From: Nitrospirota bacterium
GTDB lineage: Bacteria > Nitrospinota_A > UBA7883
Reading direction: 5' to 3'
Length of the DNA: 11,979 nucleotides
NCBI GenBank assembly: GCA_011052055.1
Contig: DRJW01000273.1
Location: forward strand, 1 to 11,979
Of this stretch, positions 7,117 to 11,979 are shown piece after piece. Below the pieces are notes generated by a model, which was given only the letters and a program-made list of their open reading frames with translations, made no database searches and had not been told where the DNA came from. Positions within the stretch are counted from its first letter, which is position 1; every line of letters starts with the position of its first letter. Both the position numbers and the translations under genes were made by a program.

Positions 7117-7300
7117 TTATCATAACTCCTGGAAAACAGGCTCTCATTTATAAAGGTATGCCCGAAACAATGGTTTGTAGCTACCTCCGTATTGTAACGG
7201 TATTTGACTTTACAGCGAAACAAAAAACCGGGACACGAGGGGGATGGGAGTATGATAGACTCGTAATTTCAGATGGTCAGAAATTATCTAAAGTTTTAAA
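7117..7300. promoter_or_regulatory. Divergent promoter region
   Basis: These 184 bp lie between two divergent starts and must hold the promoters of both gene groups. For the plus strand, TATGAT at 7251-7256 is a good -10 box, but the best upstream hexamer (GGGACA, 7230-7235) is at 15-nt spacing. A TTGACT at 7204-7209 has no -10 at the normal distance. For the minus strand, TATAAA read from about 7147-7152 could be a -10. An 8-bp palindrome GTAGCTAC (7177-7184) lies near the middle and could be an operator half-site or chance. No CRP-like TGTGA-N6-TCACA site is visible. The exact promoter positions are uncertain. Confidence 0.45.
7126..7130 (-). promoter_or_regulatory. Ribosome binding site of the MBL-fold gene
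   Basis: AGGAG on the minus strand, 9 nt before the ATG at 7116, is the clearest Shine-Dalgarno on this strand and fixes that start. Confidence 0.8.
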
Positions 7301-8068
7301 TTGGACAGCAAAGTCGCCCCGGTGGTTTCAAAATCCCAAAACAGCCAGTCGAAAAAGGGCCGATCCCTTACCAAGCTTTTCTTTTTTATAATCCTGGCTC
7401 TGGCCGTCGTGGCGGCGTTTAAGTGGACAAACATCGGGCTCTACTTTAGCAGGGAATATATAGAAACCACGCTCAACCGGCTGGGCAATCTGGCGCCGGT
7501 AGGATACGTCGTCTTTTACGGCCTGGCCTCGGCGCTGGGCGTTCCGGGAACCATACTGACAATCATCGGCGGAGTTGTGTTCGGCAGTTACCTGGGAACG
7601 CTTTTAATTGTGATAGGCGCCACGCTGGGCGCCAGCATCGCCTTTTTCGTGGCCCGGTTTCTGGCCCGCGATTTTATATCCGATATGTTCGGAAAAGCCA
7701 ACTGGTTTGAAAAACTCGATAAAGGCATTGAAACCAACGGGCTCTATTTCATTCTTTTTATCAGGCTCGTTCCTGTATTCCCTTTCAACGGGATAAATTT
7801 CGCTTCGGGCCTGACCAAAGTCAGGTTCCGTGATTATTTTATCGGAACCGCGATAGGAATAATTCCGGCCAGCTTCGTCTTCGCAAACGCCGCCTCCAAG
7901 GCGGCCCAGGCGGCGTCGGGGGAAAAAGTGGGGGCGGGGTTTTATATTTCTTTTGCGCTCCTTGGGGTTATTGCCTTGATCCCGGCGATTTATAAGCAAA
8001 TCAAGGGCAAAAAGAAAAGCGGCGGAGATGACGAGGATCGTCAAGAGGCGGATGCGCGTAATGACTGA
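7301..8068 (+). CDS. TVP38/TMEM64 family (VTT domain, DedA-like) membrane protein
   Basis: This is a 255-residue polytopic inner-membrane protein. After a polar, basic N-terminus and a first membrane segment (about 24-41), the VTT/SNARE-associated domain shows its usual blocks: L-G-V-P-G-T-I-L-T-I-I-G-G (79-91), G-A-T-L-G-A-S-I-A-F-F-V-A-R (106-119) and R-L-V-P-V-F-P-F-N-G-I-N (155-166), followed by S-G-L-T. Relatives include lipid scramblases in eukaryotes and DedA-family undecaprenyl-phosphate carriers in bacteria, so lipid movement is the likely role. The C-terminus is a charged cytosolic tail. No ATG is available: the upstream limit is an in-frame TAA at 7289-7291, leaving TTG 7301 (used here) or GTG 7322, neither with a good ribosome site. 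Its end overlaps the next gene by 8 bp. Confidence 0.87.
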   Translation: MDSKVAPVVSKSQNSQSKKGRSLTKLFFFIILALAVVAAFKWTNIGLYFSREYIETTLNRLGNLAPVGYVVFYGLASALGVPGTILTIIGGVVFGSYLGTLLIVIGATLGASIAFFVARFLARDFISDMFGKANWFEKLDKGIETNGLYFILFIRLVPVFPFNGINFASGLTKVRFRDYFIGTAIGIIPASFVFANAASKAAQAASGEKVGAGFYISFALLGVIALIPAIYKQIKGKKKSGGDDEDRQEADARND

Positions 8069-8633
8069 CAAACCCAGATTGCCGACCGGTCAGACTCTGA
8101 CGGAGGATTTCCCGGTTTTGCATTGCGGGGATATCCCCGATTTCGACGCGAACTCATGGGATTTCAGGATTTTCGGCCTTGTGGAGCGGGAAGTGGCGTT
8201 AAGCTATGAACAATTTCTGGAATTGCCGCATGACCGTATCACAGCCGACTTTCATTGTGTAACAACCTGGTCCCGGTTTGATAATATGTGGGAAGGTGTG
8301 AAAAGCCGAACGGTCGTCGATCTGGTCGTTCTAAAACCGGAGGCGAAGTTCGTTCTCATCCATTGCGAACAAGGTTATACTACCAACCTTTCGCTGGCGG
8401 AGTTTCTCGACGATGATGTTATTTTCGCGAGAAAATGGAGCAGAGCCGACCTCACTAAAGAGCATGGTTTTCCACTGCGGCTGGTTGTCCCGAAATTATA
8501 CGCCTGGAAATCCGCCAAATGGGTTAGAGGCATAGAGTTTCTTGGTTCGGATCAGCGAGGATTTTGGGAGAGAAACGGTTACCATAACCATGGAGATCCA
8601 TGGAAAGAGGAGCGGTACTCCTCGCAAGAATAA
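8061..8633 (+). CDS. Molybdopterin-dependent oxidoreductase, sulfite-oxidase fold
   Basis: This 190-residue protein is a single oxidoreductase-molybdopterin domain of the sulfite oxidase/YedY superfamily. The Mo-ligand cysteine is Cys66 in D-F-H-C-V-T-T-W-S. The conserved end block P-L-R-L-V-V-P-K-L-Y-A-W-K (138-150) is followed by W-V-R-G-I-E-F and by F-W-E-R-N-G-Y-H-N-H-G-D-P-W (168-181). There is no Tat or Sec signal and no dimerisation or haem domain, so this is the small cytosolic branch whose substrate is unknown. ATG 8061 is chosen over 8028 and 8052 because AAGAGG (8043-8048) is at the best distance and homologues begin near R-L-P-x-G-Q. The start overlaps the VTT gene end by 8 bp, and trxB follows after 31 bp. 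Confidence 0.9.
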   Translation: MTDKPRLPTGQTLTEDFPVLHCGDIPDFDANSWDFRIFGLVEREVALSYEQFLELPHDRITADFHCVTTWSRFDNMWEGVKSRTVVDLVVLKPEAKFVLIHCEQGYTTNLSLAEFLDDDVIFARKWSRADLTKEHGFPLRLVVPKLYAWKSAKWVRGIEFLGSDQRGFWERNGYHNHGDPWKEERYSSQE

Positions 8634-8664
8634 GTGGAATAATCTTTGAATAGGGCAGTAGAAA

Positions 8665-9603
8665 ATGTACGATTGCGTTGTCATAGGAGGGGGACCAGGA
8701 GGAATTTGCGCGGCCATTTACGCCATTCGGGCCGGCCTTAAAACCGTAATTTTAGAAAAACTGGGTGTCGGCGGGCAGATAGCCGTCTCCGACATTATAG
8801 AGAACTATCCTGGATTCCCATCGATATCCGGCCCTGATTTAATGAGAAATTTTGAGGATCACGCCAAGTCGGTGAAAGCGGAGCTTGTTTTCACCAATGT
8901 CAAAAAAATCGAAACCGGGGATGAAGGGCTTGTGATGCATACCGCCAAGGATCCTATTAAAACCAAAACGGTTGTCATCTGCTCCGGCGCGGAGCCGAAA
9001 CATCTGGGATTCAAGGGCGAAATGGAGTTTATGGGGCGCGGTGTCTCCACTTGCGGCACATGTGATGGCAATTTTTACCGGAACAAGCCCGTGGCGGTCA
9101 TAGGAGGGGGAGACACGGCGGTAAAAGAATCGATCTTTCTCTCCCGGATCGTCGACAAAATTTATCATATCCACAGGCGCGACCGGTTTCGGGCGGAAAA
9201 GGTGCTACAAGACAGAATCATGTCCAGAGAGAATATCGAGTTTTGCTGGAAAAGTAACGTTGAAGAAGCGCTGGGGGACGATTCAGGCGTGACCGGGCTT
9301 AGAATAAAAGATATCGAGTCGGGTAAGACGAGAGACCTGGCGGTAGACGGAATTTTCGTTTTTGTGGGAATAAATCCCAATACCAGCTTTGTGGACTGTA
9401 AAAAAGACGATCAAGGATTTATAATAACGGACGTGAACATGGCCACTTCGATTCCCGGTGTTTTCGCCGCAGGTGACTGCCGGGTCACGCCTCTTCGCCA
9501 GGTCTCCACAGCAGTGGGGGACGCGGCCATCGCCGCTTTCAAGGCCGACGAGTATATATCGGAGCTTGAAGGACGATCCTATGAAAAAGTGGCTAAACTT
9601 TAG
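8665..9603 (+). CDS. trxB: Thioredoxin reductase
   Basis: This is a full-length (312-residue) low-molecular-weight flavoprotein disulfide reductase that passes electrons from NADPH through FAD to thioredoxin in the cytosol. Visible parts are the FAD-binding G-G-G-P-G-G (8-13), redox-active C-G-T-C-D-G (130-135; E. coli has C-A-T-C), NADPH-binding G-G-G-D-T-A (147-152), the NADPH-preferring H-R-R-D-R-F-R-A (170-177), and the second FAD motif G-V-F-A-A-G-D-C-R (265-273). No thioredoxin gene or domain accompanies it here. An AGGG (8652-8655) lies 9 nt upstream of the ATG. A related ferredoxin-dependent reductase is less likely given the HRR motif. Confidence 0.94.
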   Translation: MYDCVVIGGGPGGICAAIYAIRAGLKTVILEKLGVGGQIAVSDIIENYPGFPSISGPDLMRNFEDHAKSVKAELVFTNVKKIETGDEGLVMHTAKDPIKTKTVVICSGAEPKHLGFKGEMEFMGRGVSTCGTCDGNFYRNKPVAVIGGGDTAVKESIFLSRIVDKIYHIHRRDRFRAEKVLQDRIMSRENIEFCWKSNVEEALGDDSGVTGLRIKDIESGKTRDLAVDGIFVFVGINPNTSFVDCKKDDQGFIITDVNMATSIPGVFAAGDCRVTPLRQVSTAVGDAAIAAFKADEYISELEGRSYEKVAKL

Positions 9604-9685
9604 CGAATCTCCCCTGGATTATATTATTAGCTTGCATGAAACGTGTCTCATATGTTCAAAACCGCCGGGCCTGGCGCGCCTATAA
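9581..9685 (+). CDS. Possible 34-residue leader ORF overlapping trxB and the cyclase gene
   Basis: An ATG-AAA-AAG start at 9581 sits 7 nt after a strong GAAGGA (9568-9573) and opens a 34-codon frame ending in TAA at 9683-9685. It overlaps the last 23 nt of trxB and the first 50 nt of the adenylate cyclase gene, in a frame different from both. The cyclase ATG at 9636 has no visible ribosome site, so translation of this frame could deliver ribosomes to it. Another reading is that it is the true N-terminus of the cyclase, joined by a +1 frameshift (natural or a sequencing error). The peptide (M-K-K-W-L-N-F-S-E-S start) matches nothing I recognise. Confidence 0.35.
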   Translation: MKKWLNFSESPLDYIISLHETCLICSKPPGLARL

Positions 9686-11639
9686 CGATAACAGGATTAA
9701 AAGGGCTCTTGAGATAAGTCCCCAACCGTCCAAGCTGGCTTTTTGTGTCGTCCCCTTCTTGTTGCACAACAACCGCCCCGATCTGCCAGGTTATGTAAAA
9801 GGGTGTCCAGAGTGCGGAGGACTGTTCCGTTACGAGCCTTCGGACGAAGATTTAAACTTCGCGCGGCGGCTCATTCCCGCTTTCGATCTTTTTAAATACA
9901 GGGCCAGCAAACCGGTCATCAATTCCCAGATAGAATCTCTTTTGTTGATGGGCTCCATCGGCTCTGTGGCGCAGACAAAAAATTCCGACTTTGACTACTG
10001 GGTCGTTATAGACGAGTCGAAGCTTTCGAAAAAGGAGCTTAACGCCCTTAAGAAAAAACTTCGGGATATCGAGAAATGGGCTGAAGAAAAAAAAGTGGAG
10101 GTTCATTTTTTTCCGTCGGACAAGGAAAAAACCAGAAACAATTATTTCGGCGAATCGGGCAAGGAATCGGCAGGCTCGTCCCAGGCCCTCATACTTAAAG
10201 AGGAGTTTTACCGGACCACAATCCTTGTAACGGGAAAAGACCCGCTATGGTGGATATTGCCAGCCGGACTTACGAATGAGGAATATGAGGAGCATGCCCG
10301 AAAGATATATGAAGAAGGCGAGATCGATAAAAACGAAGTGGTAGATCTTGGAAATATAGAAACGATTTCCACCGGTGAGCTTTTCGGGGCTTTGCTCTGG
10401 CAGTTTAATAAAGCTATCTCCAGCCCCTATAAATCGGCCATAAAAATGGCTCTCCTGAAAAATTATATCGGATCCAGCTCGAAAAGCAGGCTCCTTTGCG
10501 ACGTGATAAAGCGCGCGATCCACGCCAATCCAGATCAATCAGACCAGGCCGACCCTTATCTTTTGATGTTCGACTCCATAAGAAGGCATTATGTAAAGGC
10601 CGGGCGCAAAAACGCGGCGCACTGCCTGGAAAAATGCTTCTACATGAAATCTCTGGACAGCCCTGTCAACAGCGTGGCGGGCGATAAGTCCCTCTCGTAT
10701 AAAGAGCGCACATTAAATGCGTGCGTCAGGCGCTGGAAATGGGAGGATCACGTTTTAAAAGACGCCAATAATTTCAGAAAGTGGGGTCATGAGAAAATGG
10801 GGCGGCTCGCCTTTGAGGTTCACAAGTTCATGCTCGACACGTACAAAGAGCTCAAAGACGACATAGACAAGCAACCCAACGTGAAAAGCCTTATAACCGA
10901 TAAAGACCTTACGATCCTCGGTAGAAAACTTTTCACAATCTACGATAAAAAAGATAAAGACAAAATCGAATTCGTTAAAAGGGTCATGGACGAAAGCAAG
11001 GAGCTCGAATCGATTACCTTTTATCCGAAATTTAAAATGGGCCGTCCGGTCACGTGGGAGATTTACAGAAGCGACATCGTAAACACAGTCGCTAAAAAAC
11101 AGCGTGTGGATCGTTTTCTGTTCAAAAAAGGGGCCGATATAGTCAGCCTGATAATGTGGCTTACCCAGAACAAGATTTTTTACAAAGGAACGCTACTTTA
11201 TTATATCTCCGACAAAAATGTGCCGGTCTCGCTCAAGGATCTGCACGCGCTTACTCAGAAAATTCTGAGCGTTCTACCGCCTGTCTATGTAGGCGACCTT
11301 GATAACCAGGAATTGCTAAAAAGCGCTTACGTCAAACGGATTCTGGTGGTAGTGAACTTTTCCTCACAACGCTGGAACGCCGAGCCTGATTTTATTCATA
11401 TACTCTATACCACCAGCTGGGGAGAATCATTTTGCCACGCGCTGTCCATCAAAGATGGATTCCCCAGGCTTCTTGATGTTCTATCGCGCACAGAGCCCGG
11501 TTTCTCCACAAACAACAAGGAGATGTTCGATATCTTCGCGCCAAAAAGTGAAAACGAGACAAAACTGATCAAGAAGATGAAAGATAATATCTTTAAAAAT
11601 TTCAAGCTAACAATGCGCTCCGTCCCGCCAGGCGCTTAA
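9636..11639 (+). CDS. cyaA: Class I adenylate cyclase
   Basis: This 667-residue cytosolic enzyme should make cAMP from ATP. It aligns by eye with enterobacterial CyaA from end to end: R-I-K-R-A-L (20-25), L-L-H-N-N-R-P-D-L-P-G-Y (42-53), the nucleotidyltransferase core M-G-S-I-G-S-V-A-Q (105-113) with S-D-F-D-Y-W-V (117-123) supplying metal-binding Asp118 and Asp120, then E-V-H-F-F, D-E/E-E-F-Y-R-T, L-W-Q-F-N-K-A-I-S-S-P-Y-K and W-K-W-E. The regulatory half is shorter than the 848-residue E. coli protein but keeps a late T-S-W-G-E-S-F (E. coli N-S-W-N-E-V) and a matching end block. C-P-E-C at 57-60 is not in E. coli CyaA. The ATG at 9636 covers the aligned start but lacks a ribosome site. It lies 32 bp after trxB. 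Confidence 0.92.
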   Translation: MKRVSYVQNRRAWRAYNDNRIKRALEISPQPSKLAFCVVPFLLHNNRPDLPGYVKGCPECGGLFRYEPSDEDLNFARRLIPAFDLFKYRASKPVINSQIESLLLMGSIGSVAQTKNSDFDYWVVIDESKLSKKELNALKKKLRDIEKWAEEKKVEVHFFPSDKEKTRNNYFGESGKESAGSSQALILKEEFYRTTILVTGKDPLWWILPAGLTNEEYEEHARKIYEEGEIDKNEVVDLGNIETISTGELFGALLWQFNKAISSPYKSAIKMALLKNYIGSSSKSRLLCDVIKRAIHANPDQSDQADPYLLMFDSIRRHYVKAGRKNAAHCLEKCFYMKSLDSPVNSVAGDKSLSYKERTLNACVRRWKWEDHVLKDANNFRKWGHEKMGRLAFEVHKFMLDTYKELKDDIDKQPNVKSLITDKDLTILGRKLFTIYDKKDKDKIEFVKRVMDESKELESITFYPKFKMGRPVTWEIYRSDIVNTVAKKQRVDRFLFKKGADIVSLIMWLTQNKIFYKGTLLYYISDKNVPVSLKDLHALTQKILSVLPPVYVGDLDNQELLKSAYVKRILVVVNFSSQRWNAEPDFIHILYTTSWGESFCHALSIKDGFPRLLDVLSRTEPGFSTNNKEMFDIFAPKSENETKLIKKMKDNIFKNFKLTMRSVPPGA

Positions 11640-11653
11640 ACCATAAAAGATTT

Positions 11654-11979
11654 TTGCCGCCTCAATTAATCTCCATCATAATCCCGGCCTGGAGGGAAAA
11701 GGATATCGGCCATGTCGTCCGGTGTCTCGACGGGGCCCCCGATGTGGAGTTGATTGTAGCCCTTGCCAGAGAAGACGAGAAGATAGCGACGCCGGACCAG
11801 GTTAGAGTGGCCATATCCGATAAGGGAAGGGCGCTCCAGATGAACGCGGGGGCTTTAATCGCCTCCGGTGATATATTGCTGTTCCTTCACGCCGATACTT
11901 TCATCTCGCCACAATCGTTAACGAATGTCCGCAAAGCTCTCGGCCCGTCGGATATAGCCGGCGGCTCTTACAGGCTGAA
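11654..11979 (+). CDS. Family 2 glycosyltransferase, TIGR04283-like (partial, 3' cut)
   Basis: An open frame runs off the right edge. It reads S-I-I-I-P-A-W-R-E near the start, G-R-A-L-Q-M-N-A-G-A in the middle, then G-D-I-L-L-F-L-H-A-D-T (with the D-x-D-like metal site) and A-G-G-S-Y-R-L at the edge. This is the pattern of the small GT2 group TIGR04283, often near radical-SAM/selenodomain genes and named for arsenosugar synthesis. The usual D-G-G-S-x-D motif after the second strand is absent; the segment reads L-I-V-A-L-A-R-E-D-E-K. No ATG is available between the in-frame TAA at 11594-11596 and the conserved core, so TTG 11654 is the likely start, 14 bp after the cyclase stop. Substrate unknown. 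Confidence 0.82.
   Translation, partial: MPPQLISIIIPAWREKDIGHVVRCLDGAPDVELIVALAREDEKIATPDQVRVAISDKGRALQMNAGALIASGDILLFLHADTFISPQSLTNVRKALGPSDIAGGSYRL

Noticed and set aside
6613..7125. 170-codon plus-strand ORF
   Set aside because: Antisense shadow of the MBL-fold gene; ends at its start region and has no domain signature.
7204..7256. TTGACT and TATGAT as one promoter
   Set aside because: The two boxes are 41 nt apart, far beyond the 16-19 nt that a sigma70 promoter needs.
7117..7300. CRP/cAMP binding site in the divergent region
   Set aside because: Looked for because an adenylate cyclase lies downstream; no TGTGA-N6-TCACA-like sequence is present.
7158..7391. 77-codon plus-strand ORF with an ATG start in the divergent region
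   Set aside because: It overlaps the VTT gene start in another frame, and its residues look like translated noncoding plus out-of-frame coding DNA.
7604..8071. 155-codon minus-strand ORF
   Set aside because: Antisense to the VTT-domain gene; rich in Arg/Pro as expected of a shadow frame.
1..11979. CRISPR array, tRNA/rRNA genes, transposase or phage genes
   Set aside because: No regularly spaced repeats, RNA gene signatures or mobile-element proteins were seen on either strand.

Overview
The window reads as ordinary chromosomal DNA of a diderm (Gram-negative) bacterium with roughly half G+C. The evidence for an outer membrane is a complete lipid A 4'-kinase (LpxK) and three genes with lipoprotein signal peptides. 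A class I adenylate cyclase, Gly-rich lipoproteins beginning C-G-S-G-G-G, and a cytosolic sulfite-oxidase-fold protein together recall deltaproteobacterial or Nitrospinota-like lineages. That placement is a guess; no rRNA or other phylogenetic marker is present. I see no tRNA, rRNA, CRISPR array, insertion sequence or phage gene.

Layout. A 184-bp divergent intergenic region (7117-7300) splits the window. To its left, eight genes run on the minus strand. The first four are tightly packed: an MBL-fold hydrolase (7116-6475), a metzincin-like lipoprotein protease (6462-5644), a 100-residue protein (5628-5326) and lpxK (5329-4217). After a 186-bp gap come two lipoprotein genes 7 bp apart (4030-2780, 2772-2290), then a UPF0104/LPG-synthase-type membrane protein (2232-1228) and a membrane-anchored SGNH hydrolase (1217-108). 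A short coding-like tail (2-82) converges from the left edge.

To the right, the plus strand carries a TVP38/DedA-like (VTT domain) membrane protein (7301-8068), a molybdopterin oxidoreductase of the sulfite-oxidase fold (8061-8633), thioredoxin reductase (8665-9603), a class I adenylate cyclase (9636-11639) and the start of a family 2 glycosyltransferase (11654 onward, cut by the window edge). Gaps are short or negative, so this looks like one transcription unit.

The left arm has an envelope theme: lipid A phosphorylation, a polytopic protein of a family that handles lipids or lipid-linked substrates, a periplasm-facing SGNH enzyme and surface lipoproteins. The right arm mixes membrane (VTT), redox (Mo enzyme, TrxB) and signalling (cAMP) functions. 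I do not see a clearly new defence or mobile system. The points most worth following are: a possible zinc-site-dead ImmA/IrrE-like protein translationally coupled to lpxK; a metzincin with two EF-hand-like loops; a CxxC motif in an adenylate cyclase encoded next to trxB; a small ORF with a strong ribosome binding site overlapping the cyclase start; and a glycosyltransferase lacking its usual DGGS motif.
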